NCBI GenBank assembly: GCA_050486265.1 | Contig: JBJHCY010000002.1 | Coordinates: 124,001 to 188,000, forward strand | DNA length: 64,000 nucleotides | Direction: 5' to 3' | Source: SLFH01 sp050486265 | GTDB lineage: Bacteria; Planctomycetota; Phycisphaerae; Phycisphaerales; UBA1924 | Part shown: positions 43,410 through 52,054 of the stretch, piece after piece | Layout: every line of letters starts with the position of its first letter | How positions within the stretch are numbered: the first letter of the stretch is position 1 | Notes under the pieces: generated by a model | Database searches by the model: none | The model's input: the letters and a program-made list of their open reading frames with translations, nothing else | Told to the model about the DNA's origin: nothing | Position numbers and translations under genes: made by a program

Positions 43410-44395
43410 CGCTGCCCCGCCTTGCGGAGCATCGCCTGATTGACCTCGGGGGTGACGACGCTCAGCCGATCGAGCAGTTCATCGAAGGCCTCGACCGGGA
43501 AGTCGGTGATAAAGCGATCAACGGGCTGACCCGCGTAGCCCCGGAGCCCGCGGGGTCCGATGGACGGGTCTTCGTGGAGTGAGGCGAAAGCTTCGCGAAG
43601 CTTGGTCTTCACGGCTTCATCGAGTCGGGTGTGCATCGCGATCGGCGGGTAGGGGATGCCGGCGCTCCGGTGGAGCACCCGGAGCCCCCCCGGCGCGATC
43701 CCGCCCTCCTCAACGCCCTTGGCGTGGCTGAGCAGCGAAGCGCCCGCGGCGTCCGCACGCCCGGCCTCGACCGCCGCAAGCGCGTTGGCGTGGTTGCCCG
43801 CCAGCACGACGCGGCCGAGGTCCGCCGCCGGGTCCAGCCCGTTGACGATCATCTCGGCGACGGGCACGATGAAGCTGCTGGCGCTCTGAAGGTCGCCGAG
43901 GGCGATGGACCTGCCCTTGAGGTCTTCGAGGGTGTGAAGGTCTGAGTCGGCTCGGACAAAGATGCCCGCGTGGTAGAGCGAGAGCCCGTCGGTTTCGGCG
44001 ACCGCAAGCAGCTCCGCTGCGCCCCGGCGCCGGGCCTGCATGAAGGACATCGGCCCGAAGAACGCGAGCTCGACGCGGCCCGTCGACATCGACTCGATCA
44101 CCGCGGCGTACGAGTCGCCGACCCGGATGTCGAACTTGAGGCCTGTCTTGCTGCTCACGGCGTCGAAGAGCGGCTGGAAATCGGCGAGTGTGCCGCTGGC
44201 GGTACCCCCGTCGGCGGGGATGAGCATGACGCGGAGCGGGCAGGAGTCGCTGCCGTCGCGTCCCCCCGGGCATGCCTCGACGGTGCAAGCTTGGGTGAAG
44301 ACCGCCAGTACCGCGAGCAGGACGCACGCCGCCGCACGCCTGAGCCAGCAGGGCGTGTTCCAACGGTGGATCTGTTCCAGCTGCACATCGGTCAT
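43406..44395 (-). CDS. phnD: Phosphonate-binding lipoprotein of the ABC transporter
   Basis: 329 residues from ATG 44395. A signal peptide ends in a lipobox (LAVFTQAC), so the receptor is membrane-tethered. The PhnD/periplasmic-binding type II fold is recognisable from LRVMLIPADGGTASGTLADF, DSYAAVIESMSTGRVELAFFG, DLKGRSIALGDLQSASSFIV and VLAGNHANALAAVEAGRADA. Its ligand could be a phosphonate, phosphate ester or phosphite; the pocket cannot be read from sequence alone. A 152-base gap separates it from the upstream phosphoesterase gene, so an internal promoter is possible. Confidence 0.93.
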   Translation of the reverse strand: MTDVQLEQIHRWNTPCWLRRAAACVLLAVLAVFTQACTVEACPGGRDGSDSCPLRVMLIPADGGTASGTLADFQPLFDAVSSKTGLKFDIRVGDSYAAVIESMSTGRVELAFFGPMSFMQARRRGAAELLAVAETDGLSLYHAGIFVRADSDLHTLEDLKGRSIALGDLQSASSFIVPVAEMIVNGLDPAADLGRVVLAGNHANALAAVEAGRADAAGASLLSHAKGVEEGGIAPGGLRVLHRSAGIPYPPIAMHTRLDEAVKTKLREAFASLHEDPSIGPRGLRGYAGQPVDRFITDFPVEAFDELLDRLSVVTPEVNQAMLRKAGQR

Positions 44396-44547
44396 GGCCG
44401 GCGTTCCCCGGTCGTCCCGCTGCGCGAGCCTATCCGGTCGGTGCGGTCGATAAGCCGTGATTGAGAGACATGCTGTCAGCATTTGCGCTTTCGTCAATGA
44501 TTCTGAACACGGGCTTTATGCGATGAGACCTGCGGGCTCGATCCGCC

Positions 44548-46275
44548 TCAGTCGAGAATGACATCGAGTTCAAGGATGAACTGCTGCTGGGGTCCGACCA
44601 TGTACTGGTTCAGTGTCGGGGAGTAGGTCTTGACCTGGATGGTCTTGTTGTCGGGCAGGATCTCGATGAGGCGGAACCAGCCGTTGCCGCCATTGGCGAG
44701 GAACTGGTAGTTGGCGAGCATCTGGTGGACGGTGTTGCCGTGGTCGCCGCGGCTGCTGAGGCGTCCCGCCCCGTCGTTGAGGACATGGCCCGAGAAGACG
44801 AGGCCGAGGTTCTTGTGCCGGCGCCCGATGGCCTGCCAGATGTCTTCGCCGTCGTTGACGCCGAGCGGATCGCTCGCGGTGCCGTAGGCGTAGGGAGACC
44901 AGCGCTGCGACGAACCGAAGGTCTGCCAGTCGTACCGGGTGTTGTCGGAGTACATGTAGGCGTGTGTGACGATTATGCCTACGCGGTCGGGATGCTGGGC
45001 GAGCACCTGCCCGGCCCAGGCGACGACGGGATCGCGCGGCGACCACTCCAGCGCGATCGCGACATACTTCTGTCCGTTCGCCTCGAAGAGGTGGTAGCTG
45101 TTCTCGATGCGCCCGGGCTCGTAGGTGCCGCCGAAGCTGGGCAGATTGGCGACCTCCGAGACCGGGAAGTAACTGTTCATCAGGGTGGTCCGGATGTCTG
45201 CGGATCCGTTGTTGCCGTAGTCGTGGTTGCCCGGGGCGAGCACGAGGGGGACCACGCCGACGAGGCGTCCAAGGGCGGTCCGGGCGTTGTCCCATTGGAC
45301 CGGGGTGTTCCGGTTGGTGATGTCGCCCTCGTGGAGCACGCCGATGATGTTGCGGTCGGCGAGGTTATCGAGCACCCACTGCGCCTGAGCGTTGAAGAGC
45401 GCCGGGTAGCTCTGGGCGTACAACTGGGTGTCGGGCATGACGACGATGGTCGCCGAACCCTCGACAAAGGGCAGCGGTTCCGGGTTCGGGCAAGGCCCGT
45501 CGAGCACGACCGCCGGGAGGTCACCCGCGGCGGCATCGGACGCGTACTCGCGGAGCGCCAGAAACCAGGCCAGCGACGCCTGGCGGAACTGCAAGGTCCC
45601 GCTCGACTGGCCCGAGACGGTGTACACCTTGTCCAGCGACATCGCGGTCGCGACGACCCTGCCCTCGCCGATCTGGGCCTCAAGAATGACCGGCTCATCC
45701 CCGCAGGGATCGAGCGAGGCGAGCACGCCGACGCGGGAGGGCTGCTCGAACGCGTTGAAAGCAGCGGGGATCCCGGCGTTTTCGGGCACGAGCAGGCGCA
45801 GCTCGCCATCGACGATCGAGCGGGGCATCCAGGTCAAGAGCGGGTGGGCGGGCTGGGTGATCCGGACCACGCTCGAGTTGTTGGCGGTGCGCCCCGCCGA
45901 ACGGGAGTCGATCAGGAATGGCGGCGTCTGTTCAACAGCACGCGCCTGGGCCATCTGTACGACGACACCGCCCTGGCGCACGAAGCTCGCGACCTGCGGC
46001 AGATTGAAGCCGATCCACTCGGTGTAGCCGGGGATCTCCGTCGCGAACGAGCCGATGAAGAGCACCGAAGCGTTGCCGGGGTCGAAGTTGGCAGAGAGGT
46101 TCACGCTCTCGGTCTGAAACCCTGCCTGCTGCAGCGAGAGCGCCGCGCCGATCCGGCCCGTCCGAGCGTCGGCGTGCTCGATCACGAGCGCCCGCAGGGG
46201 CTGCGCCGCACCGGGGCGAACGGCACACCCGAGCATCACGAGCATGAGCACGATGGTTGTTAGGTTGAATCGCAT
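44548..46275 (-). CDS. Secreted metallophosphoesterase with N-terminal glutamine-amidotransferase-like domain, paralogue 1
   Basis: 575 residues from ATG 46275, with a signal peptide (MLVMLGCAVRPGAAQ; a GC pair could also act as a lipobox). Residues about 25-240 look like a class I amidotransferase/ThuA-like fold (RALVIEHADARTGRIGAAL, VLFIGSFATEIPGYTEW, SFVRQGGVVVQM) without a catalytic Cys-His pair. Then follows a calcineurin-like phosphoesterase with all dinuclear metal motifs: VMPDTQLYA, LHEGDITNRN, APGNHDYG, IVTHAYMYS and FSGHVLND. It is 23 bases downstream of a paralogue of the same architecture. Substrate unknown; a phosphodiester or monoester released outside the cytoplasm is expected. 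Confidence 0.85.
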   Translation of the reverse strand: MRFNLTTIVLMLVMLGCAVRPGAAQPLRALVIEHADARTGRIGAALSLQQAGFQTESVNLSANFDPGNASVLFIGSFATEIPGYTEWIGFNLPQVASFVRQGGVVVQMAQARAVEQTPPFLIDSRSAGRTANNSSVVRITQPAHPLLTWMPRSIVDGELRLLVPENAGIPAAFNAFEQPSRVGVLASLDPCGDEPVILEAQIGEGRVVATAMSLDKVYTVSGQSSGTLQFRQASLAWFLALREYASDAAAGDLPAVVLDGPCPNPEPLPFVEGSATIVVMPDTQLYAQSYPALFNAQAQWVLDNLADRNIIGVLHEGDITNRNTPVQWDNARTALGRLVGVVPLVLAPGNHDYGNNGSADIRTTLMNSYFPVSEVANLPSFGGTYEPGRIENSYHLFEANGQKYVAIALEWSPRDPVVAWAGQVLAQHPDRVGIIVTHAYMYSDNTRYDWQTFGSSQRWSPYAYGTASDPLGVNDGEDIWQAIGRRHKNLGLVFSGHVLNDGAGRLSSRGDHGNTVHQMLANYQFLANGGNGWFRLIEILPDNKTIQVKTYSPTLNQYMVGPQQQFILELDVILD

Positions 46276-46298
46276 GACGGGCCTGTCTCTGTGTGTGT

Positions 46299-48047
46299 TC
46301 AGCGGGCCGGCGCGGCGGGCCTTGCGTCCATCTGGAGCTCGAACTGGTGGCCCGGCTCGGTGTTCCATTGATCGTGCGTGGAGGAGTAGGTGGTGACGCG
46401 GACGGTCTTGTTGTCCGGCAGAATCTGCACCAACCTGAACCATCCGTCGCCGCCCTCGCGCCGCATCTGGTGGTTGCCGAGCAACTGGTGAACTGTGTTG
46501 CCGTGGTCGCCCTCGCTGCTCAGCTTGCCGACTCCGCTGTGCAGGACATGCCCCGAGAACACGAAGGCCATGTTGGGGTGCTTGCGGACGAGCTTCTGCC
46601 AGATATCCTCGCCATCGTTCACGCCGCCCGGGTCGTTTGCGGTGCCGTAGGCGTAGGGGTTCCAATTCTGCTCGCGTCCGCGCGTTTTCCAGTCATATCT
46701 TGTGTTGTCCGAGTACATGTAGGCGTGCAGCGTGACCATGCCGACATGGTCCGCGTGCTCTTCGAGCACGCCGCTCGCCCATTCGAGCACGGCGTCGCGC
46801 GGCGACCACTCCAACGCGATCGCGACATACTTGACGCCGTTGTGCTCGAAGGTGGAGTAGTGGTTCTCCATCCGTCCTTCTTCGAACACACCGCCGAATC
46901 CTGGGTTTGTCGCCCACTTTTCGTAGGTGATGTAGTCGCTCATGAGCGTGGTGCGTACATCCGCGCGCCCGCCGTTGCCGTAGTCGTGGTTGCCCGGAGC
47001 GAGCGCGACGGCGACATGGCCGTGCAGGCGTTCGAGGGCGTCTTGGGCCCGCTCCCATTCGACGACTGTGTTGCGGTTGACGATGTCTCCGACATGCAGC
47101 ACGGCCTTGATGTTGTGCTCCTCCCTGTTGGCGACGATCCAGTCCGTCATGGTGTAGAAGTGGTGGGGGAACCGCTCCGAATAAAGTTGCGTGTCCGGGA
47201 TCACGGCGATTGTCATCGACCCCGGCACGAACTCGAACGGAGCGGGCGGAACAAACTCGGGCGTCGGCTCGATGTCCGCCGCCCGCCCCGCTCGGACGGC
47301 CGCGACATAGGCGTAGAGCCCTGTGTAGAAGCCGTCGGTCGCGGCCATGAACGCCTCCGGTGCTGTGATTTCATCCTCCGCGTTGCGGATCTTGTCGAAG
47401 TACAACGATGTCAGGATGATCCGTCCCCTCCCCAGTTGGCCGACCATCAGGACCGGCCTTGCGCTCTCGGCGAGGGCAAGGAGCACCCGGAATCCCTTCT
47501 GGCGGTTGAAGGTCTCCCAGCTTCCGGTTCTGTTGGCGTGCCGGGGCAGGATGAGCTGCGGCGGCATGGCTTCGATCTCGCGCATCGGGAGGCGGCGGGT
47601 CAGGGCGTGATCCGCTTCGAGCACGAGCACGGGGTGACTGTCGAGGTCGTCGCGAACCGCTTCGAGGTGGACGGGCAGGAAAGGCGGGATCTCTTCTGTC
47701 TGATCGGCCTGCGTCATTTGGAGCAGGGTGCCTCCGCCGGAGATGAACCGGCGCATGGCCGACTCGTTGCGCTGAACCCAGGCTTTGTACTCTCCGGATT
47801 CACTGGCGAAAGTCCCGATCATGATCAAGTCGGTGTCGGTATCGACCGCCTCGCCGAAGCTCTGAATGACGACGCTGAACCCCGCCCGTTCCAGGGCGAC
47901 AGCGGCGCCGTCGAGGCGGGTGAACTGGTCGCGCTGCTCGAGGACAACCGCCTTGAGGCGGTCGGCGGCTGCGCTGTTGACAAGGGCCGTGGAGAGCATC
48001 AACCAAGCAACGACGAAGCACGCGCGGCGATTAGAACTCTGCTGCAT
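46299..48047 (-). CDS. Secreted metallophosphoesterase with N-terminal glutamine-amidotransferase-like domain, paralogue 2
   Basis: 582 residues with a cleavable signal peptide (WLMLSTALVNSAAA). Same two-domain design as the downstream gene: an N-terminal ThuA-like part (LKAVVLEQRDQFTRLDGAAV, LIMIGTFASESGEYKAW, RRFISGGGTLLQM) and a calcineurin-like domain with VIPDTQLYS, LHVGDIVNRN, APGNHDYG, VTLHAYMYS and FSGHVLHSG. Identical blocks such as YVAIALEWSPRD and GVNDGEDIWQ mark the two genes as a tandem duplication. Its ATG follows the HAD gene stop by three bases. Confidence 0.86.
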   Translation of the reverse strand: MQQSSNRRACFVVAWLMLSTALVNSAAADRLKAVVLEQRDQFTRLDGAAVALERAGFSVVIQSFGEAVDTDTDLIMIGTFASESGEYKAWVQRNESAMRRFISGGGTLLQMTQADQTEEIPPFLPVHLEAVRDDLDSHPVLVLEADHALTRRLPMREIEAMPPQLILPRHANRTGSWETFNRQKGFRVLLALAESARPVLMVGQLGRGRIILTSLYFDKIRNAEDEITAPEAFMAATDGFYTGLYAYVAAVRAGRAADIEPTPEFVPPAPFEFVPGSMTIAVIPDTQLYSERFPHHFYTMTDWIVANREEHNIKAVLHVGDIVNRNTVVEWERAQDALERLHGHVAVALAPGNHDYGNGGRADVRTTLMSDYITYEKWATNPGFGGVFEEGRMENHYSTFEHNGVKYVAIALEWSPRDAVLEWASGVLEEHADHVGMVTLHAYMYSDNTRYDWKTRGREQNWNPYAYGTANDPGGVNDGEDIWQKLVRKHPNMAFVFSGHVLHSGVGKLSSEGDHGNTVHQLLGNHQMRREGGDGWFRLVQILPDNKTVRVTTYSSTHDQWNTEPGHQFELQMDARPAAPAR

Positions 48048-48050
48048 CTC

Positions 48051-48764
48051 TCAGACTCCTGGGTCAAAGATCGGGGCGCCGGAGGCCGGGGCAATGTCCG
48101 CCCTCGCGGCGAGCGATCGCAGTTCACGAGCGACCTCAAAGAGATCCGCCAGAACGGTCGCGCCGTGTGCTCGCGCAGTTTCCGCAGAAGGCACCAGCAG
48201 GCATCGCATCTGGGCCCTGGCCGCCGCCTCGGCGCCGACGGCGCTGTCTTCAACGACGATGCACGAGCCCGGCTCAACACCCATGCATCCCGCGGCTTCG
48301 AGCAGCACATCCGGCTCCGGCTTGGCGCGGCCGACCTGATCGCTGCTGAGCACGAAACCGACAAGCTCGCTGAGGCTCAACGCCCGCAGCGCTTCAGAAA
48401 GTATCGGCTGCGGGCATCCGGAGGCGACCGCGACCGGGCCGAGCAGGGCGGCGGCGGCCAACGCTTCGCGGGCGCCCGGACACTGCCTCAGCCTGGCGGC
48501 TGCGAATCGCTCGGCGAGACTGTCTCTGAGCATGCGTTCGAGCATCGCCTCCGACCAGCGGGGTTGTCGGTTGGCGTGCTGGAGCGCGGCGATCAGCCCC
48601 GCGACCCCCTCGGGCGACCGACCCCGCCAGGTCTCGCAGAGCAGTTCAAACGGGATCGCCACGGCGCGGCAGACCGAGCGGATCGCGCCGGCCCACAGCG
48701 GGCCGGTGGGGCAGAGCGTGTCGTCGAAGTCGAAGATCGTCGCCGCTGGGCGTTGTGCTTGCAT
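48051..48764 (-). CDS. HAD-superfamily hydrolase (phosphoglycolate phosphatase/phosphonatase-like)
   Basis: 237 residues. Motif I is FDFDDTLCPTG, with the nucleophilic Asp; motif II lies in VAVASGCPQP; the Lys of motif III is in GRAKPEPDVL; motif IV is VVEDSAVGAEAA. A helical cap follows motif I (subclass IA, as in phosphoglycolate phosphatase and PhnX). The Schiff-base lysine needed for true phosphonoacetaldehyde hydrolase was not identified, so a phosphatase is more likely. It is the first gene of the minus-strand run that ends in phnM, divergent from the GntR regulator. A 7-bp hairpin (48781-48799) lies in its leader, close to the start. Confidence 0.85.
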   Translation of the reverse strand: MQAQRPAATIFDFDDTLCPTGPLWAGAIRSVCRAVAIPFELLCETWRGRSPEGVAGLIAALQHANRQPRWSEAMLERMLRDSLAERFAAARLRQCPGAREALAAAALLGPVAVASGCPQPILSEALRALSLSELVGFVLSSDQVGRAKPEPDVLLEAAGCMGVEPGSCIVVEDSAVGAEAAARAQMRCLLVPSAETARAHGATVLADLFEVARELRSLAARADIAPASGAPIFDPGV

Positions 48765-48835
48765 GATCGCTTGCGGGCCTCCGGCCCCCCTCGGGCCGGT
48801 CCGAACGCGCGTTCAGGGGCCGGGGTGGTGCGGCA

Positions 48836-48850
48836 TGGTATATAGACATC
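48836..48850. promoter_or_regulatory. Putative PhnF-type operator, site 1
   Basis: TGGTATATAGACATC, in the divergent gap between the HAD gene and the GntR regulator gene. It shares its first 11 bases and 12 of 15 overall with the reverse complement of the site at 49801-49815, and resembles the TGGTATAGACCA operator known for mycobacterial PhnF. Its position allows control of both the phosphonate run and the regulator itself. Confidence 0.55.
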
Positions 48851-48956
48851 AAGGGGCCTGCTGGCCGGAACGGTCTCACGACGCCGACTTTGCGCGTTCT
48901 TCATGCCGCCTGCGCGCCGCGCTCAATCGGAGGCCCGACGACCGGCCCCGCATACC

Positions 48957-49712
48957 ATGGTCGCCTTGGCCAAGCGACGAGCCACCACCCGCCCCGAACC
49001 CAACGGCGAGCCGCTCTACGAGCAGGTCGCCGCGATTCTGCGCGAACGCATCCGGCGAGAGCACCAGCCGGGCGACCGTCTCCCCGCCGAGCAGGAACTC
49101 GCCGACAGCTTCGGGGTCCACCGCCTGACACTCAGACGAGCAATCGAGGCCCTCGCGGCAGAAGGCATGATCGCACGACGCAAAGGCCAACGGGCGGTCG
49201 TGCTCAACACCCGCGTGAATTACCGCTTGAGCGCCGGGCGTCGCTTCACCGAGACGGTGCAGTCGATCGGCCGCTCGCCCAAGAGCGAACTGGTCGCAAA
49301 GGCGGTCGAAAACGCCCCTGAAACTGCGGCTGAAGCTCTGGATCTTCCGGTCGGCGCCCGTGTCGTTCGTATCGATACGCTGCGTTACATCGACGACTTG
49401 CCGGTGGTCCGGGTCCGGCACTGGATCCCGGCCGAGCCTTTCGAACCCGTCATCCGCGGTTACCGCGGCGGGTCGCTGCACGCACTCCTGGAAACCGAGT
49501 TCGGTGTCCGCCTCAAACGGATCCGCAGCGAGGTGTACGCCGAGCCGGCGTCCCCCGAAGATATCGCCACGCTCTTTCTGCCTCCCACCATCCCGGTGCT
49601 GCTCTGCCGCAACCTCAACGCGGACGAATCAACCGGGAGACCATGCGAGTACGCCGAGGCGCGGTGGCGGGGCGACGCCGTCCGCTTCGATGTCTCGATG
49701 CAAGGCCGCTGA
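48957..49712 (+). CDS. GntR/HutC-family transcriptional regulator (PhnF-like)
   Basis: 251 residues from ATG 48957 (ATG 48903 is possible; neither has a clear ribosome-binding site). The winged-helix N-terminus is EPLYEQVAAILRERIRREHQ, then GDRLPAEQELADSFGVHRLT and LRRAIEALAAEGMIARRKGQ. Residues about 90-250 form a UTRA ligand-binding domain (AALDLPVGARVVRIDTLRYI-type pattern, ALLETEFGVRLKR, EYAEARWRGD). Regulators of this type respond to phosphonate or phosphate-related ligands (PhnF) or sugar phosphates. It sits between the phosphonate run and the dockerin gene, and near-identical operators lie on both sides. Confidence 0.88.
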   Translation: MVALAKRRATTRPEPNGEPLYEQVAAILRERIRREHQPGDRLPAEQELADSFGVHRLTLRRAIEALAAEGMIARRKGQRAVVLNTRVNYRLSAGRRFTETVQSIGRSPKSELVAKAVENAPETAAEALDLPVGARVVRIDTLRYIDDLPVVRVRHWIPAEPFEPVIRGYRGGSLHALLETEFGVRLKRIRSEVYAEPASPEDIATLFLPPTIPVLLCRNLNADESTGRPCEYAEARWRGDAVRFDVSMQGR

Positions 49713-49800
49713 TCGGTTTCTGCAAGCAGCGCCCCCTCCCGAACGCCTTCGATCTTCGCGCGACTGTTGCGCAGCGCTGACACTCCGAACGGAACGAGTG

Positions 49801-49815
49801 GGTATCTATATACCA
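49801..49815. promoter_or_regulatory. Putative PhnF-type operator, site 2
   Basis: GGTATCTATATACCA contains the inverted repeat GGTAT-CTAT-ATACC. Its reverse complement TGGTATATAGATACC matches site 1 at 12 of 15 positions. It lies 81 bases before the dockerin gene start, and its TATATA could overlap the -10 box, a typical repressor position. Confidence 0.6.
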
Positions 49816-49895
49816 GTCGAGGTTGGTTCCGGGGCGTCCCGGCCACTCGACGCTCGTGGACCAGGCTCATTGCCAGCAGCCGAGGAGATCCGAGA

Positions 49896-51920
49896 ATGCA
49901 GCGCAGCCTCCGAAAGACCGTCACGCTCGCCGTCGCCGCGGGCCTCGCAGCAGGCGTCGCCAACGCCGAGACCCCCATCAATTTCTTTGAGTTCACCGAA
50001 TGGGTCTACCCGCAAGTCGGGGGCGGCGCCTTCCCCGCGGCCGTCTGGGAGATCAGCCCCGACGGACGCATCGCGTCCGAACTGGTCAACTGCTCCCCCT
50101 CGATCCTTTATGGCGGGCCGGACATCCACAACACCCGGATCAGCGGCCGACTCGTCGGCGGCGGCGACGACGACCTCTTCGGCATCGTCCTCGGCTACAC
50201 CGCAAGCGACAACCTGAACCCCGATGCCGACTACCTCATCATCGACTGGAAGCGGATCACCCAGTCGTTCACCTGGAGTGACCCTGCAGACGCCGCCGGA
50301 ACCTTCCACGACATCACGCCCGGCACCGACTCCTTCGCCGGCCTCCGCCTGATGCGTGTCCGGGGAACGCCGACCGCCGACGAGCTCTGGGGAGGCGTGG
50401 ATCTGCCCGAGAACGATGTTCCCCCGTTCGCCCCCGGCGGCGTGACCGAGATCGCCCGCGGTGAGAACATGGGATTCATCGGCAATCCCGGAGACGGCCT
50501 CGACTTCGTCATCGATTACACCCCCACCAACATCAAGGTCTGGGTCAACGGCCAGCTCGAATTCGATGTCGACGGCGACTTCCCCAACGGCAAGATGGGT
50601 CTGTGGGAAGTCGCCCAGGACCACCCCTCCGGCCCCAACCGCTACGAGTTCTTCTCCGTCGGCCCGATCCCCGCCGACGCCCCGGACTATCCCTATGTCG
50701 CCGCCTCGGCCCGCGTCGATGTCGCCGTCAAGTCCGTCGACGGCAGCGACTCTGACGAGGACTCCATCTGGACCGTCCTGAGCACCGGGACAGGCGCCGC
50801 AGAGATGGTCAATGTCTCGCCCCCCAACCGCGCCGATGTCTCCTTCGCCATCGGCGGCCTCCCCGTCCACCGAGGCTTCGGCGTCATGCCCGTCAGCGTC
50901 CGCGGCAACCGCACCGGCGGCGATGTCGTCACCGCAGAGACCGTCAATCTAGGCCAGTTCAGCGGCTACATCGTCGGAAACACCGGTGTCAACACCGCCC
51001 GCGCCCTCACCGGCGCCGAAGCCAACATCGACATCTCCGTCGCCTTCTTCCCCTACCTCGGCGGGCCCTGGATCGCCGGAAACATCAACGCAGACGGCTT
51101 CACCGAAGGCGTCACCCCGGGCGCAACGCTCTTCAGCACCGTCGTTCCCACGCCCGATCCCAACGACGGCGACGGCCTGTACAACCTCTTCATCGACGGC
51201 GCCAACAGCAATACCGGCGGCCTGCTCATCACCACCGGCGGCAACAACGCCGACCGCATCGTCAGCTCGGTCGCGATGCCCGACGGCACATGGCGCGTCG
51301 GCGTCCGTCGCTCGGGCAGCACGCAGTTCGGCGGGCCGCAGTCGTTCATCCGCAACCGCTGGAACTTCGTCTATCTCCCGATCAACACCCCCGACCTGGT
51401 CGGCGCCCGAGTCACCGGCTTCGACGCCTCGGGCAACGCCGAGACCGACCTCTCCGCCGGCAACTACACCCTCGTCCGTGAGTCCGAGGGGCTCTACCGC
51501 CTCAGCATTCCCGGCGTCTCGCCGGACCAGGGCGTCATCCTGATGGAGGCCAACGCCCGCATCCAGCTCGACAACTTCCCGCCATTCTTCGGACCCGCCG
51601 ACGCCCCCCTGAACCACTGGCTCAGCTACGAGGAGGACGGCGACGACTTCATCATCCAGCAGCTCGAGATGGCTGATGTGCTTGACCGCAAGGACGGTCC
51701 CTTCTCGTTCGTCTTCGTGCCCCATGAGGGCCTGGGCGGCGGAACGGGCCCGACCTGCCCGCCCGACCTCAACGCCGACGGCGTCGTCGACGCCGACGAC
51801 TTCTTCCTCTTCCTCAGCCTCTTTGCACAGGGCGACAGCCGAGCCGATTTCAACAACGACGGCGTGATCGACGCCGACGATTTCTTCGCCTTCCTCTCAG
51901 CCTTCGCCGCAGGCTGCTGA
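49896..51920 (+). CDS. Secreted protein with lectin/thrombospondin-C-like domain and C-terminal dockerin-type repeats
   Basis: 674 residues from ATG 49896 (GAGGAG eight bases upstream). The signal peptide ends near AGVANA. Residues about 50-275 resemble a thrombospondin C-terminal/concanavalin-like sandwich: GGGDDDLFGIVLGYTASDN, ADYLIIDWKR, GDGLDFVIDYTPTNIKVWVN. The middle is beta-rich and not recognised. The last 55 residues hold two calcium loops, DLNADGVVDADD and DFNNDGVIDADD, and end AAGC, the Gly-Cys-terminated dockerin form abundant in planctomycetes. It lies directly behind operator site 2 and is probably secreted or surface-bound. The prepilin-like gene 134 bases downstream may share its transcript. 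Confidence 0.82.
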   Translation: MQRSLRKTVTLAVAAGLAAGVANAETPINFFEFTEWVYPQVGGGAFPAAVWEISPDGRIASELVNCSPSILYGGPDIHNTRISGRLVGGGDDDLFGIVLGYTASDNLNPDADYLIIDWKRITQSFTWSDPADAAGTFHDITPGTDSFAGLRLMRVRGTPTADELWGGVDLPENDVPPFAPGGVTEIARGENMGFIGNPGDGLDFVIDYTPTNIKVWVNGQLEFDVDGDFPNGKMGLWEVAQDHPSGPNRYEFFSVGPIPADAPDYPYVAASARVDVAVKSVDGSDSDEDSIWTVLSTGTGAAEMVNVSPPNRADVSFAIGGLPVHRGFGVMPVSVRGNRTGGDVVTAETVNLGQFSGYIVGNTGVNTARALTGAEANIDISVAFFPYLGGPWIAGNINADGFTEGVTPGATLFSTVVPTPDPNDGDGLYNLFIDGANSNTGGLLITTGGNNADRIVSSVAMPDGTWRVGVRRSGSTQFGGPQSFIRNRWNFVYLPINTPDLVGARVTGFDASGNAETDLSAGNYTLVRESEGLYRLSIPGVSPDQGVILMEANARIQLDNFPPFFGPADAPLNHWLSYEEDGDDFIIQQLEMADVLDRKDGPFSFVFVPHEGLGGGTGPTCPPDLNADGVVDADDFFLFLSLFAQGDSRADFNNDGVIDADDFFAFLSAFAAGC

Positions 51921-52054
51921 GTCCGACTCCTTCTGTCCGAGGGCCCGCCCGGCCAACCGCCGGGCGCGGCCTGTTCCCGAATCAGCCGGCGCCGCGGTCG
52001 AGTGCGGCGCTTTCAGCATATGACCGAGTTCCAGACACGCCCGGGAGAAACCCA

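Noticed and set aside
48903..48956. ATG 48903 as the start of the GntR regulator
   Set aside because: It adds 18 Arg/Pro/Ala-rich residues before the winged helix and has no ribosome-binding site; ATG 48957 gives the usual family length, although it too lacks a clear site.
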